From an uncultured Myxococcales bacterium (GTDB lineage: Bacteria > Myxococcota_A > UBA9042), in the NCBI GenBank assembly GCA_903883645.1, contig CAISBR010000009.1, forward strand, positions 26,471-90,470: 64,000 nucleotides of DNA, written 5' to 3'. The notes below the pieces were generated by a model. It had not been told where the DNA came from, made no database searches, and saw nothing but the letters and a program-made list of their open reading frames with translations. Both the position numbers and the translations under genes were made by a program. This document shows positions 8,094 through 15,491 of this stretch, in pieces. Numbering within the stretch: the first letter of the stretch is position 1; the number at the start of each line of letters is the position of its first letter.

Positions 8094-8737
8094 TGCGCCC
8101 CCCGCTGCGATGGATGGTGATCGATGCCGCTTAGCAGCCACTCGGCGCCGCGCTGTTGCCACAGCAGCTGCCACACCGGCTCGCTCGTGTCGTCGCGCAA
8201 CTGGGGATGCCGCAGCCGTACTACCGCCGTTTTCTCATCCTTTAAGCGCAGTTGGATGCCGCTGCCGCGCATGCGACCCCAGCCGTCGGCTTGCACGCTG
8301 CGGCCAGGCCAAGAGGTCCATTCCGCCAAGAACTTGCTGATCTCGGCCTCGCGCGCGGCGTGCAGGTTGGGGTCGGCCCACTGCGTCGCCCATTGCGTGC
8401 CCAAGTCGCGATCATCGACTACCAGCAGCGACCAGTCGACGAGCGGCCGCAGCAAGGTCGCGGCATCCGGGCTACTCAGCTGCGTTAAGAAGAAACTGAC
8501 TGCAGATTCAGGCGATTCGCAGGCTCGTCCACAACCGCCCAGCTTCAGCACTTCGGGCGCGCGCGGTGCGAGCCAGGCTGAATCGGTCGCAACAGCTACA
8601 TCGCCAGCAACAGCAACAGCAGCTGCGGCCTTGGGTTTGGCGGCAGGTTCGCGGCAACCCGCCAGCACAGCCAGGGCGATCAACCCGCCGGCGCATCGAT
8701 AAATTGCGACCGAATCTCGACAAGCCGATGCAAACAT
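8090..8737 (-). CDS. Lipoprotein of unknown function
   Basis: A 215-residue predicted lipoprotein. A signal with two arginines and the lipobox LAGC (Cys at residue 28) is followed by an Ala/Lys-rich linker and then a domain of about 160 residues with Trp-rich stretches (EWTSWPGRSVQADGWGRM, EPVWQLLWQQRGAEW), possibly a small alpha/beta SnoaL/DUF-like fold. That last suggestion is a guess. The start ATG at 8737 overlaps the end of the HD-GYP gene by 58 bp and has a weak GAGG upstream; a TTG overlapping the HD-GYP stop would leave a signal peptide too short to work. It ends in a 4-base overlap with the Cys-rich lipoprotein gene, so the three are co-translated. No known family recognised. Confidence 0.7.
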   Translation of the reverse strand: MFASACRDSVAIYRCAGGLIALAVLAGCREPAAKPKAAAAVAVAGDVAVATDSAWLAPRAPEVLKLGGCGRACESPESAVSFFLTQLSSPDAATLLRPLVDWSLLVVDDRDLGTQWATQWADPNLHAAREAEISKFLAEWTSWPGRSVQADGWGRMRGSGIQLRLKDEKTAVVRLRHPQLRDDTSEPVWQLLWQQRGAEWLLSGIDHHPSQRGAQ

Positions 8738-10230
8738 TGATCAAACGCCTCAACGACCCGCGGGTCGAATTGCTTGCCCGACTCGCGGCGGATATGCGCA
8801 ACCGCGTCCTCGACGCTCCACGCATCCTTGTACACGCGCGGCGTCGTCAGCGCATCGAACACATCGGCCAGCGCCACGATACGGCCATAAAGCGGAATAC
8901 CTTCGCCCTGTTTGCGCGCCGGATAGCCCTGGCCATCCCAACGCTCGTGGTGCGACGCGGCGATCTCTTCGGCCATCTGCAGCAGCCGCGAGCGCGAGCC
9001 GCCCAGGATCTGCGCGCCGATAGTCGGGTGCTGGCGCATCACATCCCATTCTTCAGCCGTCAGGCTGCCTTGCTTCAGCAGGATCGAGTCGCGAATGCCG
9101 ATCTTGCCCACATCGTGCATCGGCGCGGCCAGCTTGAGCAGGGCCTGTTCTTCAGGCGGCACGCCCATTTGCCGGGCAATTGCCGCCGAGTAGCTCGACA
9201 TGCGCTCTACGTGCTCGCCGGTGTCGCCATCGCGGTATTCCGCCGCCCGCGCCAGCCGCATCACCGTGTCGCGACTCGCTTCGAGCAGCTGGGTATTGAC
9301 CGTGCGCAGGCGCTCTAAGGCCGCCGTCAGGTCCGACGTGCGCGCTTCGACCATCTCTTCGAGCCGCCGCTTGCTCTCGTGCAGCTGAATTTCGGTGCTG
9401 ATGCGCTCGGCGGCGACCCTTAGCACGCGCAGATGCTGGCCCGACGGCAGCGAACCACCGCCCCACGCGTGCAAAGCGCCCAAAATCTCGCCACTTTGCG
9501 TCTTCAGTGGAATGCCGATGTAGGGCAGCGACCCCGAGCTCTCGCCCGCCAGCACACCCTCGGCCTCGTCGACGCTCCAGATATCGCCGCGCGCACATAG
9601 CTCGGCATGGCGGCGATCTAAGAACGATTGCCCGCGGTTGCCAGGCTTGTGGTGCGTCTCGGCGGCGGTGCGCGCCTGCCCCGGCGAGCCCAGCGTGACC
9701 GCCACATGGTGCAGGCTGGTCCACTCGGCCACGCGCTTGGTCAGGGCGAGCAACACCGCGTCGGGATTCTGGTAATCCGAGCTAAAGGTCGACAGCTCGA
9801 ACAGGGCGTTGAGCACGTCGCGGTCGCGCGTCACCTGCGTCGTCAGGCGGTGCACCCGCACCAGCGAGCGGACACGCACATGCAAATCAAGCGATTCAAT
9901 GGGCTTATCGATCAGATCGTCGGCTTGCGACGCTTGCCACAGCGCCTCGCGCTCGCTGTCGTCGACGCGCGACATCAGCAGCACCTGGGGCCGTGTCGAC
10001 GAACGGCGCAGGCAGTCGATCACGCCTTGACGCAGATCCGCCTCGCGACAGAGCGACGAATCCCCATCCAAAATAACGAGATCGGGCGCAAGGTCGGCCA
10101 GCCGCTGGCGCAGTTCCTCGATACCGATGACGTGCAAAGCGAGACACCCGAGTGGCTGCACCACCTGGCCAATCTGCTGCAAAATGTCTGGGTCATTGCC
10201 TACGACCAGGATCCGGGATTGGGCGAGCAC
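8680..10230 (-). CDS. Response regulator with GAF and HD-GYP phosphodiesterase domains
   Basis: A 516-residue signalling protein predicted to cleave cyclic di-GMP. Domain order is a receiver domain (residues 1-125, acceptor Asp in LVILD, conserved Lys in DKPIE), a GAF domain (about 145-280), a coiled-coil linker (EEMVEARTSDLTAALERL), and an HD-GYP domain with HDVGKIGI near 370 and HHERWDGQGYP near 425. All signature residues are present, so activity is expected. I chose the GTG at 10230 because GGAGG lies five bases upstream and the receiver domain starts at once; a frame extending to 10512 would overlap the divergent gene. It heads a run with two lipoprotein genes and the methylase. The cognate kinase is not adjacent. 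Confidence 0.92.
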   Translation of the reverse strand: MLAQSRILVVGNDPDILQQIGQVVQPLGCLALHVIGIEELRQRLADLAPDLVILDGDSSLCREADLRQGVIDCLRRSSTRPQVLLMSRVDDSEREALWQASQADDLIDKPIESLDLHVRVRSLVRVHRLTTQVTRDRDVLNALFELSTFSSDYQNPDAVLLALTKRVAEWTSLHHVAVTLGSPGQARTAAETHHKPGNRGQSFLDRRHAELCARGDIWSVDEAEGVLAGESSGSLPYIGIPLKTQSGEILGALHAWGGGSLPSGQHLRVLRVAAERISTEIQLHESKRRLEEMVEARTSDLTAALERLRTVNTQLLEASRDTVMRLARAAEYRDGDTGEHVERMSSYSAAIARQMGVPPEEQALLKLAAPMHDVGKIGIRDSILLKQGSLTAEEWDVMRQHPTIGAQILGGSRSRLLQMAEEIAASHHERWDGQGYPARKQGEGIPLYGRIVALADVFDALTTPRVYKDAWSVEDAVAHIRRESGKQFDPRVVEAFDQCLHRLVEIRSQFIDAPAG

Positions 10231-10371
10231 GGCCACCTCCGCAGCGCCAGAGAATAGCCCCTCGTGGCCCCAACGCAACAGGTCTGTGTTCAAACTGCTG
10301 CAGTCGCTTGACTTGCCGCCCCAGGTTTGACACACCGCAAGCCGGCGCACCTGCAGCGCCAGAGACCTGCG

Positions 10372-11145
10372 ATGCTCGAAATGCCGGCCGATCAAGTGCG
10401 GACCAACGTCGATTTTTGTGACCACATCGAAGAATTGGCGACCCAGTTCTGGGATACGGCGCGGCCGCTGCCCGAGTATCTGCTGGCGCTGTGGCAGCTG
10501 GCATCGGCTCATAAAGATATGGATGCCCTGCCTTTTACTGAGTTTGTCGGGGCCCTTGACCGCGCCCTCGACGAACCGGCGCCGGCCATCGACTTAGAGC
10601 AAGTGCGCGCCGCAGTGGCCCAGGCCGAGCAGGGCGGATTTTGGCGCTGGCAGGCTATCGTGCTGTCGCAGGCCCTCGATTTGGCGCGGCGCATCGGCAA
10701 GGAGCAAGACGGCGTGATCGCGGCCGAGGGCGGTCAGCCGCCGTGGAACAACACCAGCACCATGGCCTTCTTAGAGGCCGGCGCGGTTACAGTTTTCGAC
10801 GGCTGGGTCAGCGGCGACGAAGAAGGCGGCAGCTGCGGCACGGGTGGCTGCGGCGGCGGCGGTGGCGGGTGTGGCGGCGGCGGCCATGCCGAGCGACCCA
10901 GCGTGGCCCAGATCAAGAAGGCGGGCTGCGGCTGTAGTGGCCACGAGGGCGCCAAGGGCGAGGGTGGCGGCTGTTGCGGCGGCAAGGGCAAAGGCGAGGG
11001 CGATGGCGAGTGCGATGGCGAGTGCGATGGCGACTGCAAGTGCGAAGACGGCTGCTGCGGCGAAGACGGCGACGCGTTCGAAGTCGAGTCGATTAGCTGG
11101 GACCTGTTCTCCGACTTCTTGGTCGCCGGGCAGCTTACAGAATAG
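10372..11145 (+). CDS. Protein with Cys/Gly-rich C-terminal tail
   Basis: A 257-residue protein. Residues 1 to about 150 are an ordinary alpha-helical soluble domain with acidic and Trp/Leu-rich helices; no family recognised. Residues about 160-245 are almost entirely Gly, Cys, Lys, Glu and Asp, with 13 cysteines arranged as GC, CxC, CC and DGEC units, then a normal hydrophobic C-terminus (WDLFSDFLVAGQL). The tail could bind metal. There is no signal peptide, so it is probably cytosolic. A TTG at 10327 would add 15 residues; the ATG at 10372 is my choice, and neither has a strong ribosome binding site. It is divergent from the HD-GYP operon and so may share a regulatory region with it. Confidence 0.7.
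   Translation: MLEMPADQVRTNVDFCDHIEELATQFWDTARPLPEYLLALWQLASAHKDMDALPFTEFVGALDRALDEPAPAIDLEQVRAAVAQAEQGGFWRWQAIVLSQALDLARRIGKEQDGVIAAEGGQPPWNNTSTMAFLEAGAVTVFDGWVSGDEEGGSCGTGGCGGGGGGCGGGGHAERPSVAQIKKAGCGCSGHEGAKGEGGGCCGGKGKGEGDGECDGECDGDCKCEDGCCGEDGDAFEVESISWDLFSDFLVAGQLTE
11002..11037 (+). repeat. 12-bp tandem repeat inside the Cys/Gly-rich gene
   Basis: Three copies of a 12-bp unit, GATGGCGAGTGC (the third with one change), each coding Asp-Gly-Glu/Asp-Cys. Slippage here would change the number of cysteine units without breaking the frame. Confidence 0.85.
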
Positions 11146-11168
11146 TTATCGAATTTAAAGTGTTGTGC

Positions 11169-11585
11169 CTAGCCGTGCTGGCTCAGCTTGGCCGCGCGCA
11201 GGGCATCATCGAGCGCTTGCGGGCTGACCGCATCTTTCGACAACCACACGACCACACCCAGGGCGCGCGCTTGCTCGGTCAACTCGGGGTCTTCGATGCC
11301 CGACAGCAGTACCATGGGCACATGCCGAGCCACGGGCGATAGCCGCCGCAGCACATCGAGCCCCGAGTCGGCGCCCAGGCGGTAGTCGAGTAAACAGCAG
11401 TCAAATTGCTCGGTTTCAAGCCTTTCGACCGCCGTATCGAAATCGCCCGCCCATACTAGCTCTGCCCCGGGCCGGGCCTTGCGCAGCATGTGGCGCACGA
11501 TCGCCGTCCAGGTCGCGTCGTCATCGACCAGCAGCACGCGGGTCGCTGCGGAGTCTGTCTGCACGATGGTAGTAGGCACAACCAT
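11169..11585 (-). CDS. Stand-alone receiver-domain response regulator
   Basis: A 138-residue CheY-like single-domain regulator. Conserved acidic triad DDD lies at the start of the domain (VLLVDDDATW), the phospho-acceptor Asp is in CLLDYRLG, and the conserved Lys is in WLSKDA. There is no output domain, so it must act by protein contact or as a phosphorelay intermediate. I chose the ATG at 11585 because the frame upstream (to 11732) lacks receiver features and runs across the promoter region shared with glmU. Its 3' end converges on the Cys/Gly-rich gene with 23 bp between. Partner kinase not identifiable; the histidine kinase at 29560-30747 is far away. Confidence 0.88.
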   Translation of the reverse strand: MVVPTTIVQTDSAATRVLLVDDDATWTAIVRHMLRKARPGAELVWAGDFDTAVERLETEQFDCCLLDYRLGADSGLDVLRRLSPVARHVPMVLLSGIEDPELTEQARALGVVVWLSKDAVSPQALDDALRAAKLSQHG

Positions 11586-11816
11586 GAGCGAACCCTGCCA
11601 CATCGGCAACGGCGCGACCGCAAGCAACAGCAGCCGCAGTGTGCGGCGCGAAGACTGTGCAGAGCGACCCGATGACCTGTGGATCATGCCGGGTTTACGC
11701 CGCGAGCGCAACGCCGCCCGGTGGCCGACCATCGCAGGCGCGTGGTGTTGCCTTTGGCGCAGCTTCGGGCGATTCTTTTGCCGCTGCCGCCTTGGCCGCT
11801 CCCACAGGAACCGCGC

Positions 11817-13244
11817 ATGTCGTCGCTCGCCGTCGTGATCCTCGCCGCTGGCCTAGGCAAGCGCATGGTCAGTCAGACCCCAAAGGTTCTGCATCCTTTG
11901 CTGGGGCAGCCGATGCTGGGGCACGTGCTCGACGCGGCGACCCAGCTCGCGCCCGACAAGCTAGTCGTGGTTTCGGGGCATGGTCGTGCGCAGGTCGAGG
12001 CGTGGGTGGCGCAGTGGACGCTCGCCAATACCGCGAAACTACAAGCGGGTGTCGTGCCGGTGTGTCTTGAACAGCCGCACCAGGGCGGTACCGGCCATGC
12101 CGTGGCCTGTGGGCAACCGGGCTGGCACGGTGCCGACGAAGTGCTCATTCTGTATGGCGATACTCCGCTGCTGACCGCGGCGACGCTGCAAGACCTGCGC
12201 AAGGCGCGCGCTGGCGGCCTCCTGTCGCTGCTGGTGGGCGAACTGCCGGACCCTACGGGCTATGGTCGGGTGTTGCTTGATCAAAACGGTCGCATCGCCG
12301 CTGTAGTCGAGCACAAAGACGCGAGCGATGCCCAGCGGCAAGTGCGGCTGATCAACGCCGGAATGATGAGCGTGGATGCGCAGTTCTTGGCCCAGGCCCT
12401 GCCGCAGCTGCAGCCCAACAACGCCCAGGGCGAGCTGTACCTGACCGACCTGCTGGGCATGGCCGCGGCGCAGGGGCAGCCGGGGGCCGCGCACATTCTG
12501 CCGGATCATCGCGAGATTCAAGGCGTAAATCATCGCGGCGAGCTGGCGCTTTGCGGCGAAATTCTGCGCGACCGCGTCAATCGCAGCTGGATGCTCCGCG
12601 GCGTCAGCCTAGACAACCCCACTACCACACTCATCGAGACGGGTGTTGAGCTAGGCCCCGATGTGCAGATTGCCGGCGGCGTCGAGCTGCGCGGCACCAC
12701 ACGGATCGCCAGCGGCGCCGTAATCGAGTGTGGCTGCGTGCTGACGGACGTGATTGTAAGTGAAAATGCGAGGTTGCTACCCTATACGGTGGCGAGTCAG
12801 AGCGTGATCGGCGCGGCGGCCCAGGTGGGCCCGTTCGCGCACTTGCGGCCCGGCACGCGGCTCGACGCCAAGGTCAAGGTCGGCAACTTTGTCGAGACCA
12901 AGAAAGCGCATCTGGGCGAGGGTGCCAAGGCCAGCCATTTGTCGTACTTGGGCGACGCGGAGATCGGCCCCGACTGCAACATCGGTGCGGGCACAATCAC
13001 CTGCAATTACGACGGGGTAAACAAGTTTCAGACCACTCTGGGCCGGGGCGTGTTCATCGGCTCGGATACGCAGCTGGTGGCGCCAGTGACGCTGGGCGAC
13101 GAGGCCTATGTCGGCGCTGGCACTACGGTTACCCGCGATGTGCCCGCTGGTGCGCTGATCGTGACCCGTGCGCCGACCACCATCAAAGAGGGTTGGGTCG
13201 CCAAGAAGAAGGCGCTGCGCGAGGGCGCGAAACCGCATCATTAA
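11817..13244 (+). CDS. glmU: Bifunctional GlmU (GlcN-1-P acetyltransferase / GlcNAc-1-P uridyltransferase)
   Basis: Makes UDP-N-acetylglucosamine, the precursor of peptidoglycan and lipopolysaccharide, in two steps in the cytosol. The 475 residues match the normal length of about 455-460 plus a short tail. The N-terminal uridyltransferase begins LAVVILAAGLGKRM; the hexapeptide-repeat left-handed beta helix fills roughly residues 250-450 and contains the acetyltransferase signature region HLSYLGDAEIGPDCNIGAGT. The ATG at 11817 is preceded by AGGAA at correct spacing, and the family motif starts within a few residues, so the longer frame from 11679 is rejected. The gene stands alone, divergent from the receiver gene. 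Confidence 0.97.
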   Translation: MSSLAVVILAAGLGKRMVSQTPKVLHPLLGQPMLGHVLDAATQLAPDKLVVVSGHGRAQVEAWVAQWTLANTAKLQAGVVPVCLEQPHQGGTGHAVACGQPGWHGADEVLILYGDTPLLTAATLQDLRKARAGGLLSLLVGELPDPTGYGRVLLDQNGRIAAVVEHKDASDAQRQVRLINAGMMSVDAQFLAQALPQLQPNNAQGELYLTDLLGMAAAQGQPGAAHILPDHREIQGVNHRGELALCGEILRDRVNRSWMLRGVSLDNPTTTLIETGVELGPDVQIAGGVELRGTTRIASGAVIECGCVLTDVIVSENARLLPYTVASQSVIGAAAQVGPFAHLRPGTRLDAKVKVGNFVETKKAHLGEGAKASHLSYLGDAEIGPDCNIGAGTITCNYDGVNKFQTTLGRGVFIGSDTQLVAPVTLGDEAYVGAGTTVTRDVPAGALIVTRAPTTIKEGWVAKKKALREGAKPHH

Positions 13245-13253
13245 GCTAGGGAA

Positions 13254-14108
13254 CTACCCCGGCGAGGTCGCGCCCAGGTCAAACAGCGACAGCTCGGGCA
13301 GGGTCGCTTCGCCCAGCCGCGGGACGCGCACCGAGGCGCCTACGCCGGCGTTCACATACAGCCGCGCATCGCCCGCTTGATACCAGCCCGCCACATAGCG
13401 CATCCCTAAAATTTCAGTAAGGATATCCGTAATCCCCGGCAGCGACACTTGGCCGCCGTGGGTATGGCCCGACAGCACCAGCCGGCCACCGTGCAGCCCC
13501 AGCCGATCGGCGGTGCGCGGCTCGTGCGACAACACCAGCGCGCGGTCGGGCCGGCTCAGGTCGGCAAAGGCCCTTTCGGGGTCGTCGCGGTGGGTAAAAC
13601 CGTCGTCGACGCCAACGACTGTCAGCGGTCGCCCGCCCAGATCGAGCTGCACATTCTGGTTTACTAAAACGATTACGCCCTGCGCTTCGAGCATGCGCCG
13701 GATCCCGGTCGCGCCGCTGTAGTGATCGTGGTTGCCCAGCGTTGCCACGATCGGCCGCGGCAGGCTCGCCACCCACGCCTGCAGCGTGTCGATTTCGGCT
13801 AGGGAATGATTCAGGTAATCGCCTGTCAGCACCATCAGGTCGGGCTTGGCTTGGTGCGCAGCGCGCTGGGCGGCGAGCAGCGTCTCGGCGGGTGTGCCCC
13901 AACCGACATGGATATCACTTAGTTGGGCAATTCGGATGCGGGTATCGTTCGGCCACAGCTGGGCGCCGCGAAATGGCACCGCGTACCGACGCTGCGCGAG
14001 CTCGCCCGCAGAATGGGCCGCAGCCTCGCTGGCTTTGAACAGCGCAGTACCCGCCGTCGCCGCGGCAGTGCCGAGCGCCAGCCGCCGCATGAAGGTCCGC
14101 CGATCCAT
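13254..14108 (-). CDS. Tat-exported metallophosphoesterase
   Basis: A 284-residue calcineurin-like phosphoesterase. The N-terminus has a twin-arginine type signal (DRRTFMRRLALG followed by an Ala-rich core and AAA). All metal-binding blocks are visible: SDIHVG, TGDY, GNHDH, VLSHEP and SGHTHGGQ. These place it with the YaeI/YkuE-type exported phosphodiesterases, some of which act on lipid A precursors or phospholipids; the substrate here is unknown. I chose the ATG at 14108 over one at 14132 because the Tat motif then lies at the extreme N-terminus. Convergent with glmU (9 bp apart) and divergent from the lipoprotein gene at 14269. Confidence 0.9.
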   Translation of the reverse strand: MDRRTFMRRLALGTAAATAGTALFKASEAAAHSAGELAQRRYAVPFRGAQLWPNDTRIRIAQLSDIHVGWGTPAETLLAAQRAAHQAKPDLMVLTGDYLNHSLAEIDTLQAWVASLPRPIVATLGNHDHYSGATGIRRMLEAQGVIVLVNQNVQLDLGGRPLTVVGVDDGFTHRDDPERAFADLSRPDRALVLSHEPRTADRLGLHGGRLVLSGHTHGGQVSLPGITDILTEILGMRYVAGWYQAGDARLYVNAGVGASVRVPRLGEATLPELSLFDLGATSPG

Positions 14109-14205
14109 CGCCCGCGCTCCACCCCGCCGCACGTGCGGCAGTAGCGTTACAACGTAGCAGATCCCGATTCGATTCCGACTTGTTTTGGTTTGCTGCCCCG
14201 CCGGC

Positions 14206-14233
14206 TTGACGGGCTAGCCGCGACCCCTACCAT
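14206..14233 (+). promoter_or_regulatory. Candidate sigma-70 promoter
   Basis: TTGACG at 14206-14211 and TACCAT at 14228-14233, separated by 16 bp, about 35 bp ahead of the lipoprotein ATG at 14269. Seen by eye only; in GC-rich genomes such matches also occur by chance. Confidence 0.3.
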
Positions 14234-14268
14234 GCCAAGGATGCCGGCGTGGAGCCGCAAGGCGTGCA

Positions 14269-15459
14269 ATGGTGCAGTGGTGGCGGGCGATAGCGTATGC
14301 GGGCTTGGTGGGCCTACTGGCTTGCTCAAACACGGCAATTCTGGCCGCCGGCGAGGTTGTCAGCGAAGCCGACGCGCTGTCGCCAAGCGACGCTGTACTG
14401 GCCGACGCTATACCGACCGACGCGGCCGCAGATTCGGAACAACTGCATGATAGTGCAAGCGATGCCCTCGTCGATGCCAGCCAGGATGCCGCGACCGATG
14501 CCGGCGAGCTGGGCGACGTGGCGGCGGAGGCGTCGGTCGATGTTGTAGAGCCTGTTGATACTGCAGATGAGTTGGATGAAGTGGCCGGCCTCGCCGACAG
14601 TGCGGCGGACATTGCCCCCGATGCTCTAGCCGACACTTTGCTGGATACCGCGCTCGACACCGCACCGGACTCGCTAGCCGACACCGTACCCGATACGGCG
14701 ACCGACCTGACCGCCGATGCCCCTGCCGATGCCGCAAACGACACGGGTGAGCCGTGGTTTCCCTCGTGGAAAGACAAGAATGGTTGCGAGAATTACGAGC
14801 ACTTTGAGGGTGGCTACTGCCTCGCCGAGAATCCGACGCAAGAAAAGTTAGAAACGGTGTTGTGTTGGAAGGCCGGCCAGGTCAACACCTTGGGCGTGGG
14901 CAAGCCATGTATGCCGGGCAGCGGCATGTGCTCGGGCCTAATCGCCAATTGCTGCGTGATGGACGCCAAGAAATACGGGGCGTTGTGCTCGATGACCTGC
15001 GACGCCTCAACCGGCTGTGGCTCGGGCGCCTACTGCCATGTCACCTACGCGGGTGGAATCTGCATGCCGCTGGAGTGCAAAGAACTTTTTGACGGTTACT
15101 ACGCCATTTACAAGAAGAAAGACAAGGGCTTTAAGTGCAGCGCGACCGGCAATGCCACGGGCGTCGGCACCCCTTGCAAGGCGGGCGGCGCGGCGTGCTT
15201 GCCATTTGCCAATGCCTATTGCCTCGGCGATGGCCCATTCTACTTGCCCACCGACCAGCCCCAGCTTACTAGCTTTTGCTCTAACCCGTGCGAGGTCAGT
15301 GCCGACTGTGGCGCGGGGGCCGAGTGCATCTACTCAAACGGCAAGCCTTATTTCTGTTCGCCGACCATCTGCTCGGGGCAATTCGTCAACATGCTGTTTG
15401 GCAACAAGCCCGGCGAGAGTGCGCCGACCAGCACCGCTGAGGTCTGCGTTCCTGAGTAG
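14269..15459 (+). CDS. Cys-rich surface lipoprotein with Asp/Ala-rich linker
   Basis: A 396-residue predicted lipoprotein of unknown function. The signal ends in the lipobox LLAC (Cys about residue 19). A linker of roughly 130 residues rich in Ala, Asp, Thr and Val follows (patterns such as DTALDTAPDS), which probably holds the folded part away from the membrane. The C-terminal 240 residues carry about 26 cysteines in small modules of the form CxxxxxCGxGAxC (CDASTGCGSGAYC, CEVSADCGAGAEC), suggesting disulfide-stabilised repeats. This linker-plus-Cys-module design is shared with the esterase at 23525 and the large Cys-repeat protein at 37338. The start ATG at 14269 gives an intact signal; a possible promoter lies upstream. 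Confidence 0.82.
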   Translation: MVQWWRAIAYAGLVGLLACSNTAILAAGEVVSEADALSPSDAVLADAIPTDAAADSEQLHDSASDALVDASQDAATDAGELGDVAAEASVDVVEPVDTADELDEVAGLADSAADIAPDALADTLLDTALDTAPDSLADTVPDTATDLTADAPADAANDTGEPWFPSWKDKNGCENYEHFEGGYCLAENPTQEKLETVLCWKAGQVNTLGVGKPCMPGSGMCSGLIANCCVMDAKKYGALCSMTCDASTGCGSGAYCHVTYAGGICMPLECKELFDGYYAIYKKKDKGFKCSATGNATGVGTPCKAGGAACLPFANAYCLGDGPFYLPTDQPQLTSFCSNPCEVSADCGAGAECIYSNGKPYFCSPTICSGQFVNMLFGNKPGESAPTSTAEVCVPE

Positions 15460-15491
15460 CACAGGGTTGTAAAGTGCTTGAGCTAGAACGG

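Noticed and set aside
14160..14190. Possible tRNA T-arm (GATTCGATTCC)
   Set aside because: No matching acceptor stem, anticodon arm or CCA end nearby.
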